Source: Ryuthela nishihirai
Lineage: Eukaryota; Arthropoda; Arachnida; Araneae; Heptathelidae
Direction of reading: 5' to 3'
Length of the DNA: 64,000 nt
Assembly (NCBI GenBank): GCA_038380435.1
Contig: JAWZYU010000011.1
Location: forward strand, 73,591,501 to 73,655,500
Positions 12,741 to 23,952 of the stretch are shown in pieces (the stretch's first letter is position 1; each line of letters starts with the position of its first letter). The translations under genes and the position numbers were made by a program. The notes beneath the pieces are model-generated. The model worked only from the letters and a program-made list of their open reading frames with translations. It searched no databases and was not told the origin of the DNA.

Positions 12741-13127
12741 TCTCCAAGTCTGATGGGGCAGAGGTGACTCAGTCGGAGCGCGCCAGGTTCGAGTCCCAGC
12801 TGGGTCAGCGTTAAGATTTATCTCCGCAAAATTCCCCTCCCTGCCCACGGTCAGTAGGGGACACCGATGGGCTTGGAAAGGCCGCCGTCCATCGGATGGG
12901 ACGTTAAGGTGTGGCCCCGTGTGCGGGAGAGCCATACCCTGTGCACGTTAAAAAACGCTGGATGGTCTTGACAGGAGGCTACCATCTGTCTCCTAACAGC
13001 TGTTCCAGTGGGTCCCCTCCCCCCAACCTTCTCTGAGCCTTCGGGGTCCTTGTGACCTGGCCATTTAACCCACTGTGTGCAAAAAAGTGCCGCTCAGAGG
13101 TAAAACAAAACCCAAATCTCCAAGTCT
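12741..13127 (+). repeat. SINE-A copy with 11-bp target duplication
   Basis: A nearly full SINE-A of about 365 bp flanked by the direct repeat TCTCCAAGTCT (12741-12751 and 13117-13127). The tRNA-derived head has lost its anticodon region: GACTCAGTCGGAGCGCGCCAGG runs straight into GTTCGAGTCCCAG. The core contains GGATGGGACGTTAAG and TGCACGTTAAA, the sort of conserved core seen in widespread metazoan SINEs (from memory). The 3' end is CCGCTCAGAGGTAAAACAAA. Confidence 0.85.
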
Positions 13128-13590
13128 TAACTTAGATATTAATGGTTAATTTAGCTAAATTTAGTGTCATTTTTAAATGCAGTTGAAAATCGTCTGCTGA
13201 AAATTAGGTCATACTTACTTCGGTTAACCTTACTGCAGCTACGGTCCTTAGTTTGTTTCCAAATTTGCTGCCTCTAAAAAAAAAGCTGCACGGTCTAGTT
13301 GCATGGTGGCACATGCGATAGCACCTCCCATGACTATGAACTAAAACGACCCAGATATAGAAAGTAAATTTCATTTGTCATCATAAAATCAAAGTAGAAA
13401 GCTGCAAGTTTTATTTTTTTTTCAATGGATTATAAAATTTTAAATTTATTATAAGCGATTGTTTGTGGTAAGAGTTACCCTTAAATTTTGTAAGACATTG
13501 CCTAATGTGAGTTAGTAATTGTACTGAATAAATATAGAGGAAAAATTATCTGGTATAGTGCTTAAGGCTGTTAATACAGGATAATTGAAT
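13128..13590. other. AT-rich DNA, no gene seen
   Basis: Nothing recognised. Confidence 0.4.
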
Positions 13591-13680
13591 GGCGGCTGGT
13601 AGCTCAATGGCCAGAGCACCTGACCTGTTATCAGGTCATGGGTTCAGATTCCGCCCGGCTAATGACAATTTTTTCCTCAA
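13591..13680 (+). repeat. SINE-B-like copy with tRNA-like head
   Basis: GGTAGCTCAATGGCCAGAGC is an A-box and D-arm, CCTGA/TCAGG an anticodon stem, and GGGTTCAGATTCC a B box, ending in GCCCGGCT. Beyond it the sequence turns to GACAATTTTTTCCTC, the same body seen at the other SINE-B sites (reverse orientation at 1404, 53795 and 63430). This identifies it as a tRNA-derived repeat and not a tRNA gene. Confidence 0.55.
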
Positions 13681-14213
13681 TGTTTATTCAACAATACTAT
13701 CTGTGAATCCTATTACTTCAGTAATTGTACTGTTTCACGTTGCATGGAAGTGGTGTTATGTAACACTAAAATCCTATATACAATTTTAACCCTGTTCAGA
13801 GCTAATATTAATAAAATTGCTGTATTCAGGATGACATGCGCGAAAATTGAGTTCCATTGAAAAATGACGTGGAAAATTCAAAGCTTCTAATTCTACGAAG
13901 AGAAATGTAATGGTAGCTACAAGCAAACTTAATGTTTTCTGCTCACATGATAAATGATCGGCTCTATGATGTAATTAAAAAAATTGACATGAAATAAACA
14001 TGAAGAAATATTAGCAATACTGCATATCCCACAGAGAAACGCTCTGGTAAAGAAATGTGCGAACAGTCAACTCTGTACAAGACCATTCTTAGAGCAGCAG
14101 CCTGGAGCTGCTACAGAAGATATTTACAGTCCGAATCAACTTTCCAGCAATAATAGATGATGGGGCAAAATTCCCTTTCGTTTAATTGTTTCCATCGTTT
14201 AAAATTGGTTATA
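13681..14213. other. AT-rich DNA, no gene seen
   Basis: Nothing recognised. Confidence 0.4.
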
Positions 14214-15131
14214 CACAGAGTTGCTGGTTTATTAGGTACACCTACCATATAGCATGTTGTGCCTCCTTTGGCATTTAGAATAGCGCGAATTTGTCAGGAC
14301 ATGGAACTTACAAGATGCTGGATGCGTTCTGCATGAATGTTGCACCGTGCAGAAATGATTGTTTTGCACAGTTGCTGCCAATTTGACAGTGGCACAATCT
14401 CACTGCAAACAGTATTTACCACCTCCCAGAGATGCTAGACATGGTTTAGATCTGGGGACTGTGAAGGCCAATGAAACGAGGAAAACTCGTCAGATGTTCC
14501 TGGAATCATTCGGTGATGATACATGCTTTGTGAGCAGGTGCATTACCGTGCTGAACATGTCCATCCAAGTGAGGATAAACTGTAGCCATGGAGGGATGAA
14601 CTTGGTCAGCAACGATGTTGAAATGCACTTTGGTATTCGGATATCCTCGATAGATATCAGGTGGCCTAATGTGTGCAAGAAAAACATTCCCCACACCATC
14701 ACATTGCCACCACCAGCTCGTACAAGATGGCTCCATGGTGTCATGTTGCTTGCACCAAATTCTGATCCATCAGTATAATGTAAAAGGAACCTTGATTCTT
14801 CAGATCACACTACCTTTTTCCTGTCCTCAGTAGCCCAGTGTCAATGCTCCTGTAACCACTGCAGATGCGCTTTTGTATTCATCGTCATGGTCAGCAGCTG
14901 TTGAAGCCTGTTTGCAAAGAAGGTGCGATATATGGTGCATCCCGAGATGATACCACTTAAAGTCGCTTGTTTTAATCATTCTGAGGCTCAATCCAACTCT
15001 AATTGATGCTCGAAGAGCTGGTCTGCCGGATTTATAACACACACACATCACGGTCACGTAATGTATTACTTGTTGGAATGAACTATTTATGTGATGAAGG
15101 GTGGTGTACTTAATAAAATGGCATCCCAGTG
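14214..15131 (-). mobile_element. Tc1-like element, internally deleted
   Basis: Imperfect terminal inverted repeats (left CACAGAGTTGCTGGTTTATT, right complement CACTGGGATGCCATTTTATT) are followed on both sides by the AAGTACACC/AGGTACACC motif. TA dinucleotides at 14212-14213 and 15132-15133 are the expected Tc1/mariner target duplication. At 918 bp it is much shorter than an autonomous Tc1-like element, so it must have been mobilised in trans or has lost sequence since. Confidence 0.8.
14490..15057 (-). pseudogene. Tc1-like transposase remnant
   Basis: The minus strand encodes fragments of a DDE transposase in shifted frames. The block around 14736-14640 reads GGGNVMVWGMF...HTLG, the conserved G-x-VMVWG motif before the second catalytic aspartate. 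A following segment in another frame keeps DQVHPSMATVYPHLDG and then QHGNAPAHKA, where the usual QQDNAPCHKA has its catalytic Asp replaced by Gly. The N-terminal DNA-binding part is absent or unrecognisable. It is related to the other Tc1-like copies at 38.7 and 55.0 kb but is a separate subfamily with different ends. It cannot be active. Confidence 0.75.
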
Positions 15132-15133
15132 TA

Positions 15134-15640
15134 TTTTATTACTTTAACTGAAATAGTTTTGACAACTGAGTAAATGACATTGCAGAGTATTACGTGCTTT
15201 CCTATATCGTGGGTTCCTTTTAAGTGCTATGTGTATCATTAGTCAATTAAGCATCTTTTACCATTCAGAGGTAAAGAACACGGAAAGGTAAGGTACACTG
15301 TTCGCAATGTATTTCTGTATCAAATATATTATAATGACTTGATTGAAAGCTAATTTGCTGAAGGCTCTCTATTACAGGAACGCATCCTGAGTGGTCATTG
15401 GTGTTTTACTGTTGCTTGCTGTTAGTAATTTTTCCCTTTTAAAAAAAATTCAATGCAAAGAAGTGTTACATGAGAAAGGAAGGGAGGGTATTTAAAATTC
15501 GGCAACGACAGCGCTATGTAATTTCTGAACGGCCCAATAGTAAGTAGTTCGCAACATTTTACAATGTGCGACTCAATAATTAGTACGAAGAAAGATAAGA
15601 ATATGGGAAAGACGTAGAAAATGGCATTGCATTACCGCAA
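15134..15640. other. AT-rich DNA, no gene seen
   Basis: Nothing recognised between the Tc1-like relic and the LINE tail. Confidence 0.4.
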
Positions 15641-15689
15641 TATGATCATCATCATCATCATCATCCTCAAGCAGCCATGGGCTACGGAG

Positions 15690-16107
15690 GTCCAACCAGA
15701 CAGTGCAGTTTAATTCTCCAAGCATATCTGTCCTGAGCTACATCTGCTGCATCCGGCCACTGCACACCAATTCTAATAAGGTCCTGTTTGACATTGTCAT
15801 CATTTGCCTAACCTCATCATTAGTTACAAAGTTAAACCACCTAATATCCAAGATACTGCGTAAGCATCTAGAATCGAAAGCATTTAGTTTCTGTTATCTT
15901 GTTTACATAGCGTCCAGTTTCACTACCATAACTAACCGTAGAAAGAACCAAATTATTATACAGTCTAATTTTAGTCTTTAGGTGTATACGCCTATTTCTC
16001 CACTCTCTCCAAAGATTCTTAAAAGTCCCGGCAGCAATACCTATTCGTCTGTTAATCTCATGCCGCACATCACCAGTATCAGTTACATAGCTCCCAAGGA
16101 AATTAAA
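15690..16107 (-). pseudogene. LINE copy A: damaged C-terminal domain
   Basis: Homologous to the C-terminal 180 residues preserved in copy D. It reads MRHEINRRIGIAAGTF and continues to VSYGSET at about 15930, then shifts frame. Copy A also lacks about 160 bp that in copy D encode the LRWFGHV and GRPRMRW segment. That segment (a W-GH-RM and GRP-RW signature) is typical of RTE-like and related LINE proteins from invertebrates. Confidence 0.8.
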
Positions 16108-17676
16108 CTATGACACCTGCTCAAGACTGCAACCATTCAGATTAACTGAATCACAACCTTCCTGACCAATTTTCATCACTTTAGTTTTCTCTCTGTTTAT
16201 AACCAAACCTACTCTACTACCAGTCTCATCAACAGCACGAATGAAAGAGTTCATCTCATCAACATCATTTGCCAAAAGGGCTAAATCATCAGCATAATCT
16301 AAATCAGAAATTTTCGTATCTCGAGCCCAATTAAGGCCAAAATCTTTCCCTTGAAGTGAATTTCGCATAACATAATTAACAACCAAACTAAAGAGAAAAG
16401 GAGACAAGATGCATCCTTGTCGAACACCAGACGTAATGCTAAACCAATTGCTACAAGCCTTACCAACTCTCACACACGACTCAGTGTTATTATAGAGAGC
16501 TTTCATTATGTTAACTAACTTGTCTGGTATACCATATGATTTCACAATCAACCACAAATTATGACGATCAACAGAGTCGAAAGCATTTTTGAAATCAACA
16601 AAGCTAGCAACCAAAGGTTTCTGAAACTCTAAACATTTCTCAAGAATCTGCCTAAGTGAAAATATCTGATCCACACATCCCCTACCACTTCTGAATCCAC
16701 ATTGCTCATCACGCAATTGCCTGTCAACCAGATTCTTAATTCTATTAAACACAATCATGGAAAGAACTTTACCTGGAACAGATAGTAGGCTGATACTCCT
16801 ATAGTTATCACAAGAACTGCGATCACCTTTTTTGAAAATAGGGATAATAATAGCTCTGGTAAAATCTTTAGGAACCATGCCTTTATCATAACAGTTATTC
16901 AAAATTTCAGTCATCCAAGTGGTAACCGAAACATTCCCAGCTCTGAGCATTTCTGTAGTAATTTCATCTACCCCTGGGGATTTATGAAGTTTAAGTTTAG
17001 AGATAGCCAAAATAACTTCAGATTGTGTTATAGGGTCAACATTAAAGCTTCCAATGCATCTATCATCATTACAAACAATGGGAGTTGAACTAACCACATT
17101 GTTTAGAACATCACTGAAATGCTCAGCCCACCTAGTCATGACAGAATCCTCCCCTTCTATAACCTTACCTTTTTTATCCTTCAATCCTTGTATACCTGTC
17201 CGTTTTCTACCACACAAAACATTGACTATCTGGTACAGCTCTCTGCTGTTCTGCTGTCTAACTGCTTCCTCGGCTTTGTCAGCCAAACCATCAAGCCAAA
17301 GATTCTTATCAGTAGCTTTCTGATCCTTTACACGTTTATTAAGCTCCCTGTAATCCTTTCTATTAGGACTAGTAGGGTACTGATTAAGGACATTCCTGCA
17401 GTTCCTTCTTTCTGAAATAAGCTCAAGTGCCTTATCACTTAAATAATTCTGTCTCCTCTGCTCCTTTTTCCCTAAAAGAGTACTGTTAGTTTCCAAAAAA
17501 GCCTGTTTAAAATGGCCCCATTCTTCCTCAACTTCAGTATTAAGCAAATCATGACTGTCATAATGACTAAGTAACCTATCATGGTAAGCTTTAGCTATAA
17601 CTGGGTCTTTCAGAGCTTCGGTATTAAAGGTAAATTTTTTAACCCTAGCACAACACTTTTTAAGTTTAAGTTGCAA
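16108..17676 (-). pseudogene. LINE copy A: reverse transcriptase
   Basis: A long open segment of 522 residues. The upstream linker precedes RT motifs: AIIIPIFKKGDRSSCDNYR (fingers), FVDFKNAFDSVD near residue 360 (motif A, catalytic Asp), SGVRQGCILSP, and LDYADDLALLA near residue 461 (motif C, the YADD catalytic box). It then reads INREKTKVM and stops at TAG (16108-16110) where copy C has CAG. The polymerase core is otherwise complete, so this is the best preserved RT domain in the window. It is not functional as a full protein because the endonuclease frame is shifted and the C-terminal domain is separated. Confidence 0.9.
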
Positions 17677-18688
17677 GACACTTTTAACAAGGTAATGGTC
17701 AGATCCAATTTCAGCTCCCCTATATGCCCTGGTATTTCTAACAGAACTAGCCTTTTGCTGTTAATTAATATATAATCAATCATATTCCTATGCAGCCCAT
17801 CAGGTGAAACCCATGTGTATTTATGTATGTCGCGGTGTTTGTAATATGTGTTAGTTATTCTGAAACCATTGAGTTTACTTACCTGTAGGAGACGTTGCCC
17901 ATTGCCATTGCAGCTACCAATACCAAAAGTGCCTATTACTCCTCCCCAAAGGTCAGAGTCAGTACCAACTTTGGCATTGAAGTCACCTAGAACAAGGGTA
18001 ATATCTCCTTTCTTGACAGAATTCAAAATATCCTGAAGTTGTCCGTAAAACCTATCCTTCTCATCCTCATCGGCATCCTCAGTGGGGGTAAAACAGCAGA
18101 TAACATTCAAGTCTTTAATGCTTGTCTGAAATTTTGCTGTAAGAAACCTTTCATTAATGCACTCATATCCTAGAAGAGCATCACTAGCATGTCTGCTGAG
18201 CATCAGACCCACGCCTTGGTGATGCTTTCCATCCTCCCTCCCTGTAAAGAGAAATTTAAAGTTATTTTTAAGTATCTCACCTTTACCTGTCCATCTGGTC
18301 TCTTGCAAGCCCATCATATCTAGGTTATAGCGCTGGAATTCTTGCATGAGGACATCAATAGAATAATCTCTATGTAATGTCCTCACGTTCCTGCAGAGAG
18401 AAAATGATTAGTAGGATTTTTAAAGAAATTAGGTTTAATGAGATTGGTAGGGCCAACAATATCAAACAGCCCCCTGATCGCAGGCATGGGGCAAAGACCT
18501 GTTCCTCCTCTGCTAAAGGCTGAAGTCAACGATGCTGGTAGGAACTTCAGGCACCACCTTTTTAAGTGGACTTTTTCAAGAGCCACATGGCCTGCCTGAG
18601 ACACATTACTCCAGTTTAGGCTTGACGATGCGCAACTAGCTAAGTAAGGTTCAGGTACCTGCGATGGCCTCTGATTAGGATTATCCAC
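17610..18688 (-). pseudogene. LINE copy A: N-terminal region and APE-like endonuclease
   Basis: Two open segments. The first, 18383-18688, is the 101-residue N-terminal leader found in copies B and C. It ends where a 7-bp deletion removes part of the GTWNVRTL motif. The second, 17610-18386, is the endonuclease: LQETRW (Mg-binding Glu), GDFNAKVG (catalytic Asp/Asn) and the start of IDYILINSK. The final GSDHYLV motif of the intact family is lost to a frameshift near 17760. Such endonucleases nick target DNA to prime reverse transcription. Confidence 0.85.
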
Positions 18689-19153
18689 CAGCTGATATAA
18701 GGTATCCCATGCCTCTGTTCACTTAGAGCTGGCAACCCAGAAGCAAACAGAAAACACAGCGGCAGACTGTCCCTCAACAGAGGCCCACCAGTGCAGCAAG
18801 CCCAGGATCAATAATCAAGCTCAAATCCATAAACAAGTCCAGTCTAATAGGTATAAATGGTCAGGACCCTGTGAAGTTGACCACTCCTCAGCAGGGTTGA
18901 AAAAAAAGAAAAAAGTGGCCATAGATAACCAGATCAGTAGGCCATACTGAACTCGCAGCCCTCCCCTTCCGTTTCCTTCCAAAAGAGAATATCTCTTTTG
19001 AAAGGTACTAACGGCCTGCACCACGAGAAGGCAGGGTCGGAAATTAGGTGCTAGACCTGGCCGGTTTGTGCATCATCACTAGGGATTGGTGCACAGCTCT
19101 CCTTCCAGTTTACGCCTAGCTACCATTTAAAGGTCAACTACCATTTGCAGGTC

Positions 19154-19701
19154 AATATGATAGTCCTCCCTAAACATTGGTTTGTGCAGCAAGTGACCAA
19201 TAACATTTTCTCAACCCACTGCTGTGTCCATGGAGTTCCATGGATGTTCGTGAAATTTTTGATCTCTTCAATAAGTACAGAAAATTTTTTATTTTAAAAT
19301 ATTACTAATCCTAGAGTGGCAGAAGATACCCTAGTTCCCGGAGCCAAATGCAGTCTTATATCCATTGGGAACTACAGTACCCAAAATAATATACTCTAAG
19401 TATTTATTCCTCATAGAAATCGGCCACTTTGAGCAGCTTTCTTTTTTAATTCTGAATTTATATAAACCTGATTAATTATATATCCAATGAAGTAAAATTT
19501 GGCGATTTTTTTTAACCCGAGCATACTGATTGTTTTCTTCGTCCTTCGAATATTTCCAAACAAAAGTTTCATGAGAGTGTTCTTTGAACCCTATCCATTA
19601 TACTTATGAAATTCCCTCAAAATTAATCTGTATAGTGAGTTAAGAGTAAATGTCGTGGAACTGTATAATTATAGTGTTTCAGGTAAATCTGTTTATATAT
19701 A
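19154..19701. other. AT-rich DNA, no gene seen
   Basis: Nothing recognised between the LINE 5' end and the hAT foldback element. Confidence 0.4.
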
Positions 19702-21818
19702 TTACTAGCCAGGGCCAGACTTACGTATAAGCTACAGCTTAGTGCCTCACAATATAAGAGGCCTCAAATAAATGCATTTCAAGTTTTACTAGGTATAGTA
19801 GTTTTTTTTTTACATTTAAATTATTGTTCAGACACTGTTCATCTTGTTTTACAGTTATCATTATATACCAATTATGGTGTAATATATACAACACATCATT
19901 TCATGCTTATTTTTAACCTTCACTTCAATTAGAATAGCAAATATATATTTCGAAATTTAGGGCCTCGAATTTCTCATAGCTTAAGACTCTTAAATCTGAT
20001 ATAGCTTTAGGCGTGTTAAAAATTCTATAGCTTGGAGCCTCATATTTTTGGTTCCACTTCAATACATCGCAACGTCTTTTCATCGCAGTGTTAGACATAT
20101 GGTTTTATTGATTTTCTGCATCTGTAGATTGTTCAAATGAACCCTAGAGACAATAATGTAGACTTTGAAAGGTTAAACGTGTCAGAATTTACCTCAGAAA
20201 TTATTTAAAACTTGCATAACAAGTATTGCTTCAAACCATTTAATAAAATATGCATTTTAAAAGTTTGCGTAATGAATATTTCAATATTAGGTAATCATGA
20301 ATGATATTTATTAAAATAAAAATAAATATCCCTCAAACAGCTGCTTCTCAGTTTTTACGCCATAGTAGAGGGTATGCGAGGACTGTGGGATCTCAGCAGA
20401 AAGACAACACAAACAGCCATATGTTATCCGGGGCCGAACTCAAGTCCCTTTGATCAGTAGCAGCGTGCTATTTATTGTTAAATATTACAACTTCCGTCCC
20501 TCTTTAAATATTGAACGCATATTGTTGACAATCGAGATATAGATTTGATTATGATCTTTATCATCAATCACATTTTTTCATTAAATGCACATATTAAAAG
20601 TTATAGAGCTTCGATGTTATATTCCCATTGACATAACATGGTAATTTTCTATTTTTGTTGGTATGTTGACCTATTGTTACGTGAAGTACCTAAAACTCGT
20701 TATGTATTTTATACCCCACCTAGTAACAAAGGCTTTATGATGTTTTACCTCTGAGCGACCCCCTGGACAGCGGTTAGGAGACATTGAAGCCTCCAATCAA
20801 GGCATCTCTGAAATAATTATCTCTTAAAACAAATAAATTGCATCCCCTTCACCTAAGATTAAGGGTTAAAAATCACTAATTCAATTTCGAACAATTTACT
20901 TAGAACAGCCCAGGGCAAATTACGGCCAGCCATTTCTTTTTATCCGGACCTAGAGCTAGTGATGACAAATTAATTTTGCAAAAGAGAAAGAGAACGTATA
21001 TAGGACAAGAACTCTATCCATAACATTTCGGCGAAGCGAATTTATATCAAAATTAATTTTAATAAAATTTATATGTTTTTTCTACACTGGTTATACATAC
21101 GTTATTGAATTTATATTTCTTTGGTGTCCCATCATTCTATTTCAGTTTGCTATGCGACCCTCCATTCCCTTTCTTTTCTATGCAACCCTTCCATTAAACT
21201 ATTTGCCCAGGCATGACTTAGAACCTACCAAAACAGAGAATTCTCATGTTACGTCAATGGGAATCTAACTTCGAAGCTCTATAACTTCTAAAATATGCAT
21301 TTAATGGAAAAAAAACGTAACAAATGATAAATTAAAGATCAAATCTATTTAAATCTCGACTTTCAGCAATATTCATTCAGTATTTAAAGATGTACGGACG
21401 CTGGAATATTTAATAAATTTAGTTTCATAAAAATCATTAATGATTTCCTAATATTGAAATAATCATTACACAAACTTTTAAAATGCATATTAAATGATTT
21501 GAATCAATACTTGTTATGCAAGTTTTAATTAATTGCTGAGGTAAGTTCTTCTTACGCATGTTCAACCTTTTAAAGTCTGAATTTATTATTATTTTATTTA
21601 TTATCTCTAGAGTTCATTTCAATAACTACAGATACAGGAAGTCAATAAAACCACATGTCTAACACTGTGATGAATTGACGCTGCAATGAACTGATGTTGT
21701 GATGAATTGACATTGCGATGAATTGACGGGACACCCATATTTTTGCCATAACTGAGGGCCTCGTAATTTAGCTGTAGCATAGGGCTTCAGAAGGTCAAAG
21801 TCTGGCCCTATTACTAGC
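19702..21818. mobile_element. hAT-type foldback element with 8-bp target duplication
   Basis: Ends are CAGGGCCAGACTT at 19710 and, on the complement, TAGGGCCAGACTT ending at 21810. They are flanked by the exact direct repeat TTACTAGC (19702-19709 and 21811-21818), the 8-bp signature of hAT insertion. The arms are long imperfect inverted repeats of roughly 600-900 bp. For example TATAGAGCTTCGATGTTA near 20602 is mirrored near 21280, and AACTTGCATAACAAGTATTG near 20210 is mirrored near 21510. There is no transposase. Each arm holds short tandem ATTGCGATGAATTGAC-like units (21668-21730 on the right). It would have needed a hAT transposase in trans. Confidence 0.85.
20748..20808 (-). repeat. SINE-A fragment inside the hAT foldback
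   Basis: TTTTACCTCTGAGCG, then CTGGACAGCGGTTAGGAGACA and AGCCTCCAATCAAGGC match the reverse 3' region of SINE-A with an internal deletion. It lies in the unpaired centre of the foldback. The fragment is short and degenerate. Confidence 0.55.
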
Positions 21819-23400
21819 AGAATTGCTGCAGCAAGTTTTGCAGCAAGTTTCAGTCAAATTACAAACAGGTGCGTGGACACTCGTTTAATACCGGGGTGAC
21901 TGGTGGCGGAAGTTGTCGGCTTCCTGTAATTCGCAACTGATCGGTCCTGAATTTGGTGTGATAGTCCCGCTTGCGTTTTTTTGCGTAGAGTTTAGAGATC
22001 TAGTTCCTAGCTGAAGTGGGTCGGAATTTAACCTACAGCAAGTGTCTGAAATCTTTGAGGATGATGCCATCGCCTATCTTAGGAATTGAGAGTTATGAAT
22101 GGCGTAGTACATTATCGGTGAGGAGAATTATCAGTGGACAAATATTTCGCGGCTAACCTTTGGGGGAGAACCTAATTTTATAGGGTCGAAACCCTGTAGT
22201 TCACTAAGTTGCATTAACATGAGTAGTTAGGACGAAGAGTCTGCAGGCTCATTCCCCCCTTCCTGTCCCCTAGCATCTGATGTTTGCTCTCAGTACTGTC
22301 ATTTTGACTGGTCAACTTCCCGCAAAGCGACGATTCGCAGTTAAGATCTAGAATCTGATTGGATGTGAAAAAGTGCAGGACAGAGGGACACATTCGTGGT
22401 TTTTGCAGTCGTTTACGAATCCGAATCCAGGATCCGTTATCGGAGTGCCCAGCCAGACACCCCCTGCTTCCTGTATATCCTGGGTTTTTGGAGCAGTTAG
22501 TGTTGGTAAGCATTACCTGTCAGCTTCTGCACCTCTCTGCAGAGAAAGAGGCTTTAGCCTTCACAATCAAGGCGAGGAAGTATGGATACCAAGTATTGGA
22601 AGTGTTCGATGGAGTTTATTTTGATGTCCTCATAGAGATGGTCAAGGACAAGAGGTATACTGCTAGCACCCACAATCCCGGGGAGGAGGGAGCTGCAAAA
22701 TATTTTTTTAAAAATTCATTGTTAAACTTGATATACAACTATTTAAAGGAATACTCCAGAGGATATTGTGTTGATTTTTTTTCAGCTTTGAATTAATAAA
22801 TAACGAATTGTGAACAGTCATCGAATTTAGAAGGGATTATGAACGATCAGCTTCGTTTTCCTTAATAGAAATTCCTCTCTTTGCTATCTGTTAGCCAGAA
22901 CGCATTGTTGCAAAGCCTAAATTTGACCGTTACGAAGGTCACGCCGGGCACGAAAGGAAATGTGCATATCTTTTCGGTAAATAGTTTCTGGGTATGTCGG
23001 CCACAGATTAAGGCCTCGTACAGATAATCGATTTCGATAGATTCTATGGTCCCCCACAGTTACCAGTGAAAAATCTGGGTGGTGTACAATCAGTCATTTT
23101 CACTCAGTTAAGCCGTCTGTAGGGGCCACAACTGTGTATGGGACACAGAATTTTTTTAACAGACATGCTGTCTTACTCCCATGTAAAAGTTATTTCGCCG
23201 GCGAAGTTCTCTGTTTTACTTGTCCACTCATTGCCTTGTGATCAATGACAGCTTGGAAGGTTCAACATCTTCCACCGTTTGGTTAGTAATTTTGAGAGAG
23301 ATATTTAGAATTGATCTGTGATTATTTTGTAACATGATATTTTTTTATTAGTGTTGACATAGAAATTACTACCCTTAATCAGAATGTAATACTGCTCAGG
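21819..23400. other. Unassigned stretch of mixed composition
   Basis: Somewhat richer in G+C than its surroundings from about 21880 to 23200. No domain, RNA or terminal repeat is recognised apart from one open frame listed separately. It could be part of an unclassified element. Confidence 0.4.
22359..22796 (+). CDS. Unrecognised 145-codon open frame
   Basis: This frame begins MDVKKCRTEGHIRGF and is the longest uninterrupted frame in the 21.8-23.4 kb stretch. I do not recognise the protein. It has no signal peptide or clear membrane segment, a leucine-rich middle (QLLHLSAEKEALAF) and no catalytic motif. It overlaps an 83-codon frame in another phase and a 99-codon frame on the other strand, so it may simply reflect lower stop-codon density in GC-richer DNA. 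Confidence 0.15.
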   Translation: MDVKKCRTEGHIRGFCSRLRIRIQDPLSECPARHPLLPVYPGFLEQLVLVSITCQLLHLSAEKEALAFTIKARKYGYQVLEVFDGVYFDVLIEMVKDKRYTASTHNPGEEGAAKYFFKNSLLNLIYNYLKEYSRGYCVDFFSALN

Positions 23401-23409
23401 AAAAAGAAC

Positions 23410-23952
23410 TTATCTTGACGGTGCCTAAAAAAGGAGAAAAAAGAAAGGTATAGAAGAAATTACCGAAACATTACCTAAAATTTCCTCTTATTTTGCGGTA
23501 CTATATTCAGATGATCAAAGTGCCACAAACATCAAGAAGTACAGATCAAGAAACCGTCGAAAAACATTCTGCTGATACTGAAAGCCATGAAAATGAATTT
23601 GAAAGTAATGTTGATGTTAGTAACAAAACCGAGTATACTTTGAAATATAGTGTTGATGAAATTCCCATTGCAAAAGTCAACAATATCGAGGTTGAAAACG
23701 CAATTTTTTCCATATCTTTGTGTTCAAGCTAATGTTATACTTGATTAAGGATGGCTAATTCCCTTACCCAACATTAATCGTGGACAATACCCTGTTGATA
23801 TTAGCGACACGAATCTAATAAAAAGTACAGTTGGTTGTGGATCTTGTAAACCTAAAAGTCCTTTTCCTTGTGATGAGAAAAACAGATGCTTTTCTGAGGA
23901 TTATTATTACAAAAAAAACACGTGAACAAAAAATGTCTCGTGGTTAGGCTAT
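23410..23952 (+). pseudogene. hAT-related TTF/ZMYM-type transposase-like gene, 5' part
   Basis: An acidic, lysine-rich N-terminal frame (23493-23732) is followed, after a frameshift, by a frame reading VGCGSCKPKSPFPCD and RCFSEDYYYKK (about 23825-23920). This resembles the TTF-type zinc-finger domain of hAT-derived ZMYM1/DUF4371-like proteins, which typically have FP.D...R.FS..YY.K followed by WL.YS....C..C.LF. The frame reaches the WLGY segment and is cut exactly there by the gypsy element. The continuation is at 34057-34190. Family assignment is by motif memory. It is a decayed transposase or a domesticated relative, not an intact gene. Confidence 0.55.

Larger units (their letters stand above)
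15641..19153 (-). mobile_element. RTE-like LINE copy A, nearly full length
   Basis: Non-LTR retrotransposon on the minus strand, from a 5' untranslated region near 19150 to a (GAT)n 3' tail at about 15641-15662. Order on the minus strand: 5' leader with an A-rich block, N-terminal region, APE-like endonuclease, reverse transcriptase and a conserved C-terminal domain. The 5' edge shows two copies of an 18-bp unit resembling GACCTgcAAATGGTAG. Inactivating lesions: a 7-bp deletion before the endonuclease, a frameshift between endonuclease and RT, a TAG near the end of RT, a further frameshift, and a deletion of roughly 160 bp in the C-terminal domain. RTE-like assignment is by motif pattern and tail type. 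Confidence 0.85.

Noticed and set aside
13262..13310. Possible LINE 3' end (CTGCACGGTCTAGTTG)
   Set aside because: Only about 17 bp resemble the LINE end and there is no (GAT)n tail. Too short to support.
13591..13680. Functional tRNA gene
   Set aside because: The 3' flank is the SINE-B body and the head has related degenerate copies at four other sites.
16108..17676. Stand-alone host RT or group II-like RT system
   Set aside because: Endonuclease upstream, shared 5' leader, (GAT)n tail and three sister copies make it an ordinary LINE.
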